Assembly: GCA_018266395.1 (NCBI GenBank)
Contig: JAFEAM010000026.1
Coordinates: forward strand, 1-64,000
DNA: 64,000 nt
Reading direction: 5' to 3'
Source: Bacteroidota bacterium
GTDB lineage: Bacteria > Bacteroidota > Bacteroidia > Cytophagales > Cyclobacteriaceae
Numbering within the stretch: the first letter of the stretch is position 1; every line of letters begins with the position of its first letter. Positions 43,472 through 52,848 of the stretch are shown here, in pieces. The notes beneath the pieces were generated by a model. That model worked only from the letters and a program-made list of their open reading frames with translations. It ran no database searches and was not told the origin of the DNA. The translations under genes were made by a program, and so were the position numbers.

Positions 43472-43885
43472 ATGAACACACCGAAACTGGTTTTTATCGT
43501 TGAAGACAATCCTGCCCACCAAAAAATGCTGCAGGTTCACTTTGAGCAGATGCTGGGCAACTACCAGGTGAAAACATTTGACAATCCGGATGCCATGATG
43601 GCCGAACTCGATACAAAGCCCTTTGCCATCGTCCTTGATCATTATTTCCCCAATGGCAAGACCGGCATGGAATACCTCAGGCAGATCAAGAGGAAGCACC
43701 GCTCCATTCCGGTTATCTATTACACTACTGCCACGGACGAAAAGATCCGCGAGGAGGCTAAGAGTGCGGGCGTGGATGATTACATCGTAAAAGATGAGGC
43801 TTCTCTTGTAAGGCTTCGCACTGCGCTTGATCAGATCGTCGAAGCCTCTTCCAAAAAAGGTTTCTTTAAGAGACTATTTGGCTAA
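43472..43885 (+). CDS. Single-domain response regulator
   Basis: A 137-residue receiver domain: acidic pair VEDN at ~10-13, phosphoacceptor Asp in AIVLDHYFPNG (~54), Thr in IYYTTATD and Lys in DYIVKDEAS. There is no output domain; it ends in a basic SSKKGFFKRLFG tail. It converges on the histidine kinase gene, their stops overlapping by four bases, and is its likely partner. It may act by protein contact rather than on DNA. Confidence 0.88.
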   Translation: MNTPKLVFIVEDNPAHQKMLQVHFEQMLGNYQVKTFDNPDAMMAELDTKPFAIVLDHYFPNGKTGMEYLRQIKRKHRSIPVIYYTTATDEKIREEAKSAGVDDYIVKDEASLVRLRTALDQIVEASSKKGFFKRLFG

Positions 43886-45855
43886 GTCTCGATGGGGACT
43901 TCAAAGGTGAACATACTTCCCTTTCCTTCTATGCTTTCCGCCATGAGCGCGCCACCAGCTTTTTGCAGGTAGTCGCGGCAAAGAGACAGTCCCAGTCCTG
44001 TCCCCGTTTCCATCGCAGTGCCCGATGAGCTGCTTGAGCGGGTGGCGGTGAATACTGACTGAAGTGTTTCGCTGCTCATCCCGACTCCATTGTCCTTCAC
44101 GTGTACCGTAAGTTTCCTGGGCTGGATTTCGGCCATGATTTCGATCTTTCCCCCTTCTCCCGTAAACTTGATTGCGTTGGAAAGAAGGTTGCGGATTACA
44201 AGATCAAGGATATTGGGATCAGTCTTGATTTCCTGTTCAGTAGCCAGGTTATGAGTGATCACCAGCTTCTTCTCCTGCTCCAGGCTTTGGAAAAGGTGTA
44301 TGTTCTTTTCAACCAGCTGCTTCAGATCAAAGTACTCCAGGTGAAGCTTGATCCCTTTCATTTGGCTTGAGGTCCAGTAAAGAATATTCTCCACCAGGAT
44401 GCTTGTTGCATTCAAGTCGCGTTCCAGCCTGGAACTGATCTTGTGAAATTCGTCTTTGTTAACCGCACCCTGATTGAAAAGCTTGACGATCCCCTTCAAT
44501 GCCAGCAAAGGACTTTTGATGTCGTGTGACATTACCGACAACAGTTTATCCTTGACTGCATTGGCACGGGTAAGTTCGGAGGTACGGGTGGTGACTACCT
44601 TTTCGAGATCCTGATTGATCACCTCGAGACTGCGGTAAGAGCGGGCATAATGTTCTGCCAACAGATATACCTGGAAAACGAGGAAGACGAGGACACCTAT
44701 CTCAACCAGGTAAGTGAAATGAATGAAGTTGAGGTGCAACAAGGGCGAATTCTTCAGAATCTCCATCATGATGAACGGAAAGGCGGCAAGTACACCCAGC
44801 AAAATGGTTCGAGCATCGTTATTGCCATGCCTCCATGCAGCAGCAATGGAATAGACAGCATAAATGAAACCCAGTACCAACCCGGCATGACTTACATCGA
44901 GCAGCAGTCCGTAGATGTTGAGGTTGGTGCTCACAACAAAGACCATCAGCAGCCCAGTGATCCCGAGAAAGACCCAAATCGGCCACTTTGGAGCATGCTT
45001 TTCAAACAGGTGATAGATATAAAGTGGGAAAAGCGCAACGATCAGGTATACACCTCCGAACTCTACTTTCTTCCAGAAGTCCCATGACACTGATGGAAAC
45101 AGTTCAGGCAGCAGGAACGATCCACCATGGGTGATCATGGCCCTCAGCGCCACACCAAGACAGATCAGCGCCAGCCAAAGATGGGGCTTGCCGCGCTGAT
45201 AGAGAAAGTAAAGAATAAGCTGGTAGAAGAACATGGCCACGAGACTGCCCGCAAAGAAATTCTCGATCCCATTGCTTTCACTGATGTCGGCCAGTATGGA
45301 TGTTGTCTGTCGAAGTTCCGGGACAATGAAGCCACCTTCCGTCCCGGAATAGTTGGCCACCTGCAAAATGAGTTGAATCTTATCCACACCATCCGGAACG
45401 GCTACAAGAGCGCCCGAGAGATCGGGGCGGTATCCTTCGGGGTCTCGGCTCACGATGCCCCTCTCTGCTCCCAGTTGACCATTAATCCAGATCTTACCTG
45501 CTGAATTGATCGCAGGAAACAGAATGGATAGTCCCTTGTGTCCTTGAGGCAAAATGACGGTGGTCATATAGGTCCCCACACCCAAGGCCGGATGCCTGTC
45601 ATCCCTGTTCCACCTTCCGGCATTGACTTCTTCAAAGGTTGGCGGCAGGGAATCTGCTGGTGTCAGCAGTTGGTCCCAATAAAGGTGCCATGGCCCAGTG
45701 AGTCTTATCCCTGCATCGGCATTGAGTTTAGTTGCATCGATGACAGGTGGTTGTCCTTGCGTCACATGCGAGACAAGAATAAAGAGAACCAGCAGCCATG
45801 ATGAGACAGATCCCCGCTTGCGGATGGCGGGAACGGTAGGAAGTACAGGTTTCAA
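43882..45855 (-). CDS. 7TMR-DISM sensor histidine kinase
   Basis: A 657-residue protein: signal peptide (~1-34), periplasmic jelly-roll sensor (~36-185, with VGTYMTTVILPQ and NSAGKIWINGQ), seven transmembrane helices (~200-402), a coiled coil (~405-432), then a HisKA domain with phospho-His444 (SVMSHDIKSPLLALKG) and an HATPase_c domain (NLLSNAIKFTGEGG, DNGVGM, GTGLGLSLC). The extracellular domain of this class binds carbohydrate-like ligands; the ligand here is unknown. Intact kinase motifs suggest full activity. The single-domain regulator converging on it is the probable target. Confidence 0.9.
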   Translation of the reverse strand: MKPVLPTVPAIRKRGSVSSWLLVLFILVSHVTQGQPPVIDATKLNADAGIRLTGPWHLYWDQLLTPADSLPPTFEEVNAGRWNRDDRHPALGVGTYMTTVILPQGHKGLSILFPAINSAGKIWINGQLGAERGIVSRDPEGYRPDLSGALVAVPDGVDKIQLILQVANYSGTEGGFIVPELRQTTSILADISESNGIENFFAGSLVAMFFYQLILYFLYQRGKPHLWLALICLGVALRAMITHGGSFLLPELFPSVSWDFWKKVEFGGVYLIVALFPLYIYHLFEKHAPKWPIWVFLGITGLLMVFVVSTNLNIYGLLLDVSHAGLVLGFIYAVYSIAAAWRHGNNDARTILLGVLAAFPFIMMEILKNSPLLHLNFIHFTYLVEIGVLVFLVFQVYLLAEHYARSYRSLEVINQDLEKVVTTRTSELTRANAVKDKLLSVMSHDIKSPLLALKGIVKLFNQGAVNKDEFHKISSRLERDLNATSILVENILYWTSSQMKGIKLHLEYFDLKQLVEKNIHLFQSLEQEKKLVITHNLATEQEIKTDPNILDLVIRNLLSNAIKFTGEGGKIEIMAEIQPRKLTVHVKDNGVGMSSETLQSVFTATRSSSSSGTAMETGTGLGLSLCRDYLQKAGGALMAESIEGKGSMFTFEVPIET

Positions 45856-45866
45856 TTGGGTAGTAA

Positions 45867-46463
45867 CTATCGGACCGTTCTGGCGAGGTTTTCAATCAGC
45901 TCATCCACCTGGCTAAGATCTTCCTGAGGAACCAGACGCCTGTATTCCGTGAGCACCGCGATGGCTGCATCCACTTCCTTGTTCATGGCCAACGTCAGTC
46001 CAAGGTTGAAGTAACTGTTGGGAAATTCAGGTTCGATCTCGATCGACATCTGGTAGTGAACCTTGGCCAGTGGCAGGTTGCCCACTTCCGCATAAAGGTT
46101 GGCCAGGTTATAATGAGATTCAAAGTGCCGGGGATCTTCCTTGAGGGAAAGGGTAAAACAATCGATGGCCTTCGCAAAGTGATGTTTCCTGGATTCCAGA
46201 ATTCCAAGGTTACAGTAGGCATCCGCCACACTGTCTCCCTCCTTGATGGCCTGTCTATAAAGATTGGCAGCCTTTTCATCTCCTTGCTCATCCAACAGGA
46301 GGGCTTCTTCGAAGGTGGTAAGTTGATTGAGCTTGACTACTTTGGCGCCGCCAAACAGATTGAGCTGTCCATGGCGTGGCGGCTTTTGTTCCCTCCGCTT
46401 GCTGACGGGTTTGAATCCAAACTTCTCCGGAGGCTGAACCGGGAACTTTACCACTTTCGCCAT
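45867..46463 (-). CDS. TPR-repeat protein
   Basis: A 198-residue cytosolic protein with at least three tetratricopeptide repeats from ~60 (ADAYCNLGILESRKHHFAKAI, FESHYNLANLYAEVGNLPLAK, PNSYFNLGLTLAMNKEVDAAI). A basic Pro-rich N-terminus (RREQKPPRHGQLNLFGGA) precedes them. It likely mediates protein contacts. A TAAATTTG box just before the ATG supports the start. The N-terminus VVKFPVQPPEKFG is frequent in such proteins that lie near regulators. Confidence 0.82.
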   Translation of the reverse strand: MAKVVKFPVQPPEKFGFKPVSKRREQKPPRHGQLNLFGGAKVVKLNQLTTFEEALLLDEQGDEKAANLYRQAIKEGDSVADAYCNLGILESRKHHFAKAIDCFTLSLKEDPRHFESHYNLANLYAEVGNLPLAKVHYQMSIEIEPEFPNSYFNLGLTLAMNKEVDAAIAVLTEYRRLVPQEDLSQVDELIENLARTVR

Positions 46464-46464
46464 A

Positions 46465-46488
46465 CCACAAATTTAGGGGAATTTGTGG
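46465..46488 (-). promoter_or_regulatory. Palindromic promoter with -7 box for the TPR gene
   Basis: CCACAAATT/AATTTGTGG forms a perfect 9-bp inverted repeat with a six-base loop, two bases from the start codon. On the reverse strand it contains TAAATTTG (46475-46468), a Bacteroidota -7 box, so transcription would begin at or near the ATG. The palindrome overlapping the box may be an operator. Confidence 0.5.
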
Positions 46489-46512
46489 TCGTTACCAGCA
46501 AGCCGAATTGAA

Positions 46513-47364
46513 TTAGCTTGCCTTGCGCTTCTTCGTTTCCTTCGTTGTCTTTTTGGATTCCTTGGCCGCGGCACCCTTGGCCTTCTCCATAGGTTTCTTG
46601 GCCTTCTCGATACTTGCCTTCAGGGCTGTCATGATGTCAACAACCGGAGCCTCTTCTTCCTGAACGGTGACCACTTCCTTACCCTCAATCTTCGCCTGGA
46701 TCATGCTCCGCAAAGCATCCTGGTAGTTGTCTTTCATCTCAATGTCCACAAACTGCTTGGACATGCTGTCGACCAGCATCTTCGCCATCTTTATCTGCTC
46801 CTTATCAACCTGCACATCTTCAAGTAATTGTGGCACTTCACTTATCTTCTTTACCTCATTGGGATAGCGGAGCTTGTACATGAGGATGCCATTCTTCTCC
46901 GGCGACAACAACACCACAGTTTCACGATCGCGCAACACCACCCGTCCCACTCCAACCTTACCGGATTCCTTAAGTGTCTTGGCCAGCAGAGCGTACGTCT
47001 TGGCAGCGACGTCACCATCAGGGCCGATATAATATGGGGCATCGAACAAGGTGGGATGGACTTCATTTGCCATCACGAATCCCTCTATGTCAATTACGCG
47101 CGTGCTCTTCAGCCTGACCTTCGAGAAATCTTCTTCGTCTATGATGACGAACTGCCCCGGCTCGTACTGATAACCACGAACAATATCTTCCTGTTTCAGC
47201 ACCTGCCCCGTCACTTTGTCCTTCTTCTCATAACTTACCTGGTTATGCCCTTCCTTTGACAAAAGATTAAAGCTGATGGTCTGACCTGCATCAATGGCGT
47301 TATACACCCTGATGGGGATGGTGACCAACGAGAACCGAATGTGACCCTTCCAGATGGCTCGCAT
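46513..47364 (-). CDS. ku: Ku protein (non-homologous end joining)
   Basis: A 283-residue bacterial Ku: MRAIWKGHIRFSLVTIPIRVYNA at the start, QEDIVRGYQYEPGQFVIIDEEDF and LFDAPYYIGPDG within the core ring, a helical segment (MAKMLVDSMSKQF), and a Lys/Glu-rich tail (~240-283) with AKKPMEKAKGAAAKESKK. Ku homodimers load on DNA ends and recruit LigD. No ligD gene lies in the window. The basic tail is of the kind that helps DNA bridging. Confidence 0.93.
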   Translation of the reverse strand: MRAIWKGHIRFSLVTIPIRVYNAIDAGQTISFNLLSKEGHNQVSYEKKDKVTGQVLKQEDIVRGYQYEPGQFVIIDEEDFSKVRLKSTRVIDIEGFVMANEVHPTLFDAPYYIGPDGDVAAKTYALLAKTLKESGKVGVGRVVLRDRETVVLLSPEKNGILMYKLRYPNEVKKISEVPQLLEDVQVDKEQIKMAKMLVDSMSKQFVDIEMKDNYQDALRSMIQAKIEGKEVVTVQEEEAPVVDIMTALKASIEKAKKPMEKAKGAAAKESKKTTKETKKRKAS

Positions 47365-47428
47365 ATAGATTAGATTAAAAAATTAATCAAAGCCTGCTAA
47401 ACTATTGATAATGAATCAATTTTCAAAA

Positions 47429-50191
47429 TCATAAGTCGGCAATGCATCTGAATCCTACCGTTGAGTTACGCTCAAATCCTGGCGAAACTCGCAGCAGGTA
47501 CTGCCGGTAATGAAGCTCTCTTGGGCCTCCCTGTACATACCACCAACTGGAAGAAGGTTTGAAGTAACTTCCACCCTTCATCATGATGTACCGGTAGCTA
47601 CCATTTTCATAAACATCGTTAGTCAGCTGCCACACGCATCCAACCAGGTCCTGAAGTCCAAACGGATTCGCGCCCCTGGGATAGTTCCCTACTGCATACG
47701 GTTTCCCGCCTCCCAGGTTACAGTTGCGTTTATCAATTCCTTCCAGTGCCGAAACGGTCAGGTTTTCTGTGACCCACTGTTCCTTGCGCTTCACTGGCGT
47801 GGGTTGAGGCCAGGGCCATTCATTCATCTTCTCAGTCTGTGCGGCATATTGCCATTCGCGCTCGGTAGGCAACCTTTTTCCGGCCCAGGATGCATAAGCT
47901 TTCGCGTCTTCCAGTGAGATGTAGACTACGGGATATCGCTCCTGCCCTGCCGGTATCTTACCATTCTTCCAATGCTTTAGGAAATTGGTTGTGTCTGATG
48001 GGTGATATCCAGCCTTGTCCAGAAAGAGTTTGAAATCACTATTGGTCACGGGGAACTTATCCATGAGAAATGACGGCATGTCGGAAGCCTCCTGGCTGTC
48101 ATGAGGATAAGGAATGGTTCCTTCTCCATGCGTCGTCTTCATGGTAAATCGCCCTGAAGGAATACGAACCATTCCTGCAGGCACTTGCTTTACCGGTGAG
48201 GTCTTCTTAACCACGGACACCAACCTTGCTTCTCCTGGTTTGACCATGAGAACATTCTCATCCAGCAGCGTTGCCCCCTCCATCAGCTGCACTACAATCT
48301 TCCCCTCATACCGATCCCATTCTTTCCAGATATCCACGCTATGTTTTCCAGCCTTCAGTTCTAGCGGCTTGCGGCTGTAGTCAGGAAGGCCGGCCCATAT
48401 CCTGATGGTGGATCCTTCACGGGAATCCACGTCGAGAAACGTGTCTTTCATCGAGGTGGACAGAAGCAATGGCAACTCGGCGATGCAGGTGACTGCACCT
48501 TCATTATTGGTTCCCAGATCCGAGATATTGAAGGCATCTATATTGCTCTTGACAAATGATTTCCCATCATGCTGGACGAGCGACAAGGGTTCATGATGCC
48601 ATAAGTCCACCCAATGATGATCTTTCCGGTCTATTGCCTCAAAGAGTTCCCCCCGATAACCGGCAGGGTTCAGGGAGAATGCGGTGTACAATGTCTTCCT
48701 GCCTGCGGGCCAACGGTTCACCCAGATGCTGTCGGGTTTCGATTCTGTCAGGGGTACATAGTCCTTGCTCAGGAAGTTGTCAGAATTCTCTCTGAGGATC
48801 ATAGTTGTTCTGCCGAGGAATTTGTACTGCTCATCCTCATACTCAGGGTGACCCGGCATAAACTGATTGATCTCGGTGCCGTAGCCATTGAAGAAGGCAG
48901 TAGCATATTCCCTGCGGATGGGCTCTTTGAATACCAGCGTCACCCTGAAAATGGCAAAGTCAGGCCTGATCAGTTTATTCAGGTTCAATAAGGGAGGATA
49001 AACAAGTGCATCGTGCACCCGTCCTGAAACAATGCCAGGCATGTCTTTTGGCACAGCCATCCCCTCACTGTACATGATCACGCCAGGCTTCACCTGGTCT
49101 GCTGCCTGCTGAAGTTCACGTGAAGATTCGCCTTTGGTGTCGAGCACGACGCCATCAGCAGAGGTTTCCTTTATCAGATAAGCAAGTCCCTGAAGGTGCC
49201 CCTCCTTCCGGGTACTTTCGTCCCATGGGTTGTAAGCAATAAAGAACTTCGCACCGTATTTCCTGAGTGTATCCGCCTGAGCACGCAGCGCAGGCATTCC
49301 TCCGGGAAGATCTCTGTACATATCAAATTGATTGCGTTCATCGAGACCAAGTGTAGGCCAGGTCGGCCACAGACAAATCACATCATCGCCACCATAGAGC
49401 GACTTTCCGTGCTGAACAAACCTCTTCCAATTGAACTGACCTGTGACAGCATCATAATAGTCCTTATCCCATGCAGCCATGAGGTGCATGACATAAGCCT
49501 TCCTGATCCACTTCAAGTCGGGGCGCTCATACATGCTGTTGTCAAATGTCTCGAGATCGTAAAGCATGCGATCCTGGAAGCAGATCCTGATTCCCTCCTG
49601 CCAGCTACCAGAATAGGTCTCAGCAAACAGCCAATAGTTGACACTGCCTCCCGGAGCCAGAATAGTCTCAAACCGTTTCCTGGTCCCTTTGGTGATGCTG
49701 CTTTCATCCCTGCGGGTCAGCCCAAAGGCGTTGCCACCATCAGCCAGCGCGACCGCTGCATACCCAAGTTCCCACGCATTATCCGGAACGATCACGTTTA
49801 CCGGAATTCTTCCCGGCCTGAACAAATGTGTTCTTGACAGCCGGTGTTTTCCTTTGCCTGTCATATACACGTCGCCTGGGCCCGGTGCAAAAGGAACAAT
49901 ATTGTGCAACCTGATAGTATCCCTGGAAGTATTCCTGAAGACTGCAACACCCGCTGCCCGTTTATCTTTCGATGCCTCCCATGCTACCATAACAGCAGAG
50001 TTTTTGACCGAACTGGTCCAGTCTTCATTTACCATGAAGGACACTAAAGGCCTGTTGACGACATAGTTCTTCCCCCCCGACTGCATGGATGTAATCATTC
50101 CGTCCTTGACGGTCAGGGTTTGTGCGGCAACAAGTGTCGAAGCGAGGCATGCAGCCAGCAGAATGAATGATTTGGAGGTCACTTTACTCAC
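47429..50191 (-). CDS. Glycosidase-like protein fused to FGE-sulfatase domain
   Basis: A 920-residue exported protein (signal ending near VAAQ). Residues ~30-215 are beta-rich; ~220-480 look like a TIM-barrel glycosidase region (GDDVICLWPTWPTLG, FFIAYNPWDEST, ADGVVLDTKGESS, VIMYSEGMA). A beta-sandwich follows (~500-680), then ~690-920 is an FGE-sulfatase domain (MVRIPSGRFTMKTTHG, FLMDKFPVTNSDF, RLPTEREWQYAAQ, GVKGGSY-like MMKGGSYF and VGFRCI). The two cysteines used by formylglycine-generating enzymes are not evident, so this last domain may bind rather than convert. Substrate probably a polysaccharide. Confidence 0.78.
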   Translation of the reverse strand: MSKVTSKSFILLAACLASTLVAAQTLTVKDGMITSMQSGGKNYVVNRPLVSFMVNEDWTSSVKNSAVMVAWEASKDKRAAGVAVFRNTSRDTIRLHNIVPFAPGPGDVYMTGKGKHRLSRTHLFRPGRIPVNVIVPDNAWELGYAAVALADGGNAFGLTRRDESSITKGTRKRFETILAPGGSVNYWLFAETYSGSWQEGIRICFQDRMLYDLETFDNSMYERPDLKWIRKAYVMHLMAAWDKDYYDAVTGQFNWKRFVQHGKSLYGGDDVICLWPTWPTLGLDERNQFDMYRDLPGGMPALRAQADTLRKYGAKFFIAYNPWDESTRKEGHLQGLAYLIKETSADGVVLDTKGESSRELQQAADQVKPGVIMYSEGMAVPKDMPGIVSGRVHDALVYPPLLNLNKLIRPDFAIFRVTLVFKEPIRREYATAFFNGYGTEINQFMPGHPEYEDEQYKFLGRTTMILRENSDNFLSKDYVPLTESKPDSIWVNRWPAGRKTLYTAFSLNPAGYRGELFEAIDRKDHHWVDLWHHEPLSLVQHDGKSFVKSNIDAFNISDLGTNNEGAVTCIAELPLLLSTSMKDTFLDVDSREGSTIRIWAGLPDYSRKPLELKAGKHSVDIWKEWDRYEGKIVVQLMEGATLLDENVLMVKPGEARLVSVVKKTSPVKQVPAGMVRIPSGRFTMKTTHGEGTIPYPHDSQEASDMPSFLMDKFPVTNSDFKLFLDKAGYHPSDTTNFLKHWKNGKIPAGQERYPVVYISLEDAKAYASWAGKRLPTEREWQYAAQTEKMNEWPWPQPTPVKRKEQWVTENLTVSALEGIDKRNCNLGGGKPYAVGNYPRGANPFGLQDLVGCVWQLTNDVYENGSYRYIMMKGGSYFKPSSSWWYVQGGPRELHYRQYLLRVSPGFERNSTVGFRCIADL

Positions 50192-50267
50192 GATTGAATG
50201 GATTTAACTTAGGATAATTGGGTTCAATAATATAAACAATTGGCTATTTTCGTCGTTCATCAAATCA

Positions 50268-50477
50268 ATGAAGCCCTTCTTCATCGTATTTGCGCTTTTC
50301 CTGATGGCCTCCTGCAGCGCCACGGACCGCACCTATCATACCATGAAGGTGGTCAAACCGCGGTATCATCACACCTGGTACAAGGATAGCAAATGGCATA
50401 ACAAAATACAGGTGGGCAGGATTCGCGTGAGGCTGTTTGAAAGGCAGGGTGTGAAGTCTGTTAAGATGAAGGGGTAG
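50268..50477 (+). CDS. Small basic lipoprotein
   Basis: A 69-residue protein with a lipoprotein signal (VFALFLMASC, Cys16) and a very basic mature part rich in His, Tyr, Lys and Arg (KPRYHHTWYKDSKWHNK). It may bind anionic surface polymers or peptidoglycan. No family is recognised. Its stop is two bases from the convergent TetR gene stop. Confidence 0.55.
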   Translation: MKPFFIVFALFLMASCSATDRTYHTMKVVKPRYHHTWYKDSKWHNKIQVGRIRVRLFERQGVKSVKMKG

Positions 50478-50479
50478 CC

Positions 50480-51109
50480 TTACTGAAGTCCTTTCAATAA
50501 CGATTCAACATTTCTTCTCATAAAAATCCGCAGCGGACTGATCTGATTGATCTGTGCTGTTAGCACTGATCCGTAGAAGATGGTGATCAAAAGGTTTGTG
50601 AGATCGCGTGTGGAGGCAGTCTTGGTGATCTCCTTACGGAAGATGGCTTCAAGGGCAAACTTCTCAAAGAGCTGATCCATTGACAGGATGTCCAGGTTCT
50701 GGATGTCTGCCTCGCCAGGATAAAGCAGTCGCTTCTCTTCGGCTTTGACAGGAAAGGGCTTAACCGGCCTCTTCGGGTTGGCCAGGTAAGCCACAAGGCT
50801 CAGGATGATTCCGGGATGTGTCTCCATATCCTCAGAAAGCTTGTCAAACAGGTAATAGACTCCCTGCAGTCCTTCCCTTGGTTTGTCTTTCAGTTCGACC
50901 ACACGGCGCAGACACCAGATTCGCAGATAATAGGCAAGAATATCTTCCTTGGTGGGAAAATACTTGAAGAGTGTCACCTTCGATATCTTAACTTTCGCGC
51001 AAATGTCCTCTACATACAGATCATCATAGGGTTTCTTTCCTATTAGTTTGAGGGTTTGGTCCAGAACGGCCAGCTTGAGGCGAGCAGCTTTTTCTTTTCG
51101 AAGGCTCAT
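50480..51109 (-). CDS. TetR-family transcriptional regulator
   Basis: A 209-residue regulator starting at 51109 (MSLRKEKAARLKLAV). The N-terminal DNA-binding helices read YVEDICAKVKISKVTLFKYFPTKEDILAYY at ~35-64; the C-terminal part is an all-helical ligand/dimer domain. A longer frame upstream overlaps the divergent gamma-glutamyltransferase start and is rejected. It may control that gene and itself from the 53-bp shared gap. Confidence 0.84.
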   Translation of the reverse strand: MSLRKEKAARLKLAVLDQTLKLIGKKPYDDLYVEDICAKVKISKVTLFKYFPTKEDILAYYLRIWCLRRVVELKDKPREGLQGVYYLFDKLSEDMETHPGIILSLVAYLANPKRPVKPFPVKAEEKRLLYPGEADIQNLDILSMDQLFEKFALEAIFRKEITKTASTRDLTNLLITIFYGSVLTAQINQISPLRIFMRRNVESLLKGLQ

Positions 51110-51162
51110 GTTACTTTGCGTGTAAATAATAGAATTACAGTTAAATACCAAAAAGAATCTCC
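51110..51162. promoter_or_regulatory. Shared TetR/GGT control region
   Basis: The 53-bp divergent gap contains GTTACTTTGCGTGTAAAT (51110-51127): a TTAC/GTAA inverted repeat overlapping a TACTTTG box directed towards the gamma-glutamyltransferase gene. A TetR dimer bound there would block both promoters. Operator identity is inferred. Confidence 0.4.
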
Positions 51163-52848
51163 ATGAAGCGTCTTCTAATTCTGCTGTTGCCCATCCTGAT
51201 ACTTTCCTGCAAGACCAAACATGAACCGGCTGTCGGCCTGATCGCCGACTCGGCGATGGTTTCATCCTCTCATCCGCTCGCTTCGCAGGTGGGTGTGGAC
51301 ATCATGAAGAAGGGAGGCAATGCAGTGGATGCCGCAATCGCCGTCCAGTTTGCGTTAGCGGTAACACACCCTGCTGCCGGGAATATCGGCGGCGGAGGAT
51401 TCATGGTTGTGAGGATGAAGGATGGTACTTCTGCCGCTCTCGACTTCCGCGAGAAAGCCCCAGCAGCAGCCACGACGAACATGTACCTGGATAAGGACGG
51501 AAATGTCGTGCAGGGACTCAGCACGGCTGGGCACCTCGCTTCAGGCGTTCCCGGTTCTGTGGATGGCATGGTGGAAGCTCACACCAAATTCGGCACCCTG
51601 CCCTGGGAACAACTGGTTCAGCCTGCCATTGATATCGCGCAGAATGGCTATCCCATCACCGAACGGGAAGCCAAGTGGCTCAACGAAGTACAGAAAGATC
51701 TGATTCAATACAATACTGTGAAGCCGGAGTGGCTTATCCGCGAAAACTGGAAACCCGGCGATACCATCCGGTGGATTGACCTGGGCCACACACTCGAACG
51801 CATCCGTGACAACGGCCGGGCCGGGTTCTACGAAGGCAAGACTGCAGATGATATAGTAGCAGAAATGAAGAGAGGCAAGGGCCTTATCACTGCCGAAGAT
51901 CTGAAGAACTACAAATCGACCTGGCGCGAACCTGTGACCGGCACTTACAAAGACCTTAAGATCATCTCTATGCCTCCCTCTTCAAGCGGTGGCGTTTGTG
52001 TGATCCAGCTTCTTAAGAGCGTGGAGCCCTATCCGCTTAAGGATTGGGGTTTCAATTCTCCAAAGACTATCCACGCTATGGTGGAAGCAGAACGCCGCGT
52101 CTATGCTGACCGCAGCAAGTACCTCGGCGATCCCGACTTCTACAAAGTACCGATCGCTGAACTCACCAATGAACAATACCTCACGCAAAGGATGGCCTCC
52201 TTTGATCCCGACAAGGCCACCCCATCTGACAGCATTCGTCCCGGTAAGGTGCCAGGCTACGAATCTGAGGAAACCACGCACTTCTCTGTTGTTGATCCCA
52301 AAGGAAATGCAGTGGCCATCACCACAACCATTAACCTATGGTTCGGCAACAAAGTTGTTGTGGCAGGTTCAGGTTTCTTCCTGAATGACGAAATGGACGA
52401 CTTCAGCTCCAAGCCGGGAGTGCCCAACATATTTGGTGTCCTGGGCGGCGAAGCCAACAAAATCGAACCGAACAAACGCATGCTGAGCGCCATGTCGCCC
52501 ACTATCGTGGAAAAGGAAGGAAAACTATTGATGGTAGTGGGCTCACCCGGCGGCAGCACTATTATTACTACAGTATTCCAGATCATTCTCAATGTCGCAG
52601 AACATGGAATGGGCATGCAGGAAGCAGTCAACTCAAAGAGAATCCACAGTCAGTGGATGCCGGATGTGGTGGTGGAAGAGAAAGGAGCACTCTCCAAAAA
52701 GGATTCCCTCAAACTGGTTGGGATGGGTCACAAGATTACCGAACGCCCCGCCATTGGCCGTGTCAATTCGATTTTAGTTAGAAAAGACGGTAAACTTGAA
52801 GGCGGTGCTGATGGGTTGAGAGGAGATGATAATGCGAAGGGGTACTAG
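51163..52848 (+). CDS. ggt: Gamma-glutamyltransferase
   Basis: A 561-residue Ntn hydrolase with a lipoprotein signal (ILSC at ~16). The autocleavage Thr371 begins ETTHFSVVDPKGNAVAIT; GNIGGGGFMVVR, LDFREKAPAAA and SSSGGVCVIQLL are core motifs, and VGSPGGSTIITTV holds the oxyanion glycines. It cleaves the gamma-glutamyl bond of glutathione and related peptides in the periplasm, or transfers the group to amino acids. Divergent TetR gene likely regulates it. Confidence 0.92.
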   Translation: MKRLLILLLPILILSCKTKHEPAVGLIADSAMVSSSHPLASQVGVDIMKKGGNAVDAAIAVQFALAVTHPAAGNIGGGGFMVVRMKDGTSAALDFREKAPAAATTNMYLDKDGNVVQGLSTAGHLASGVPGSVDGMVEAHTKFGTLPWEQLVQPAIDIAQNGYPITEREAKWLNEVQKDLIQYNTVKPEWLIRENWKPGDTIRWIDLGHTLERIRDNGRAGFYEGKTADDIVAEMKRGKGLITAEDLKNYKSTWREPVTGTYKDLKIISMPPSSSGGVCVIQLLKSVEPYPLKDWGFNSPKTIHAMVEAERRVYADRSKYLGDPDFYKVPIAELTNEQYLTQRMASFDPDKATPSDSIRPGKVPGYESEETTHFSVVDPKGNAVAITTTINLWFGNKVVVAGSGFFLNDEMDDFSSKPGVPNIFGVLGGEANKIEPNKRMLSAMSPTIVEKEGKLLMVVGSPGGSTIITTVFQIILNVAEHGMGMQEAVNSKRIHSQWMPDVVVEEKGALSKKDSLKLVGMGHKITERPAIGRVNSILVRKDGKLEGGADGLRGDDNAKGY

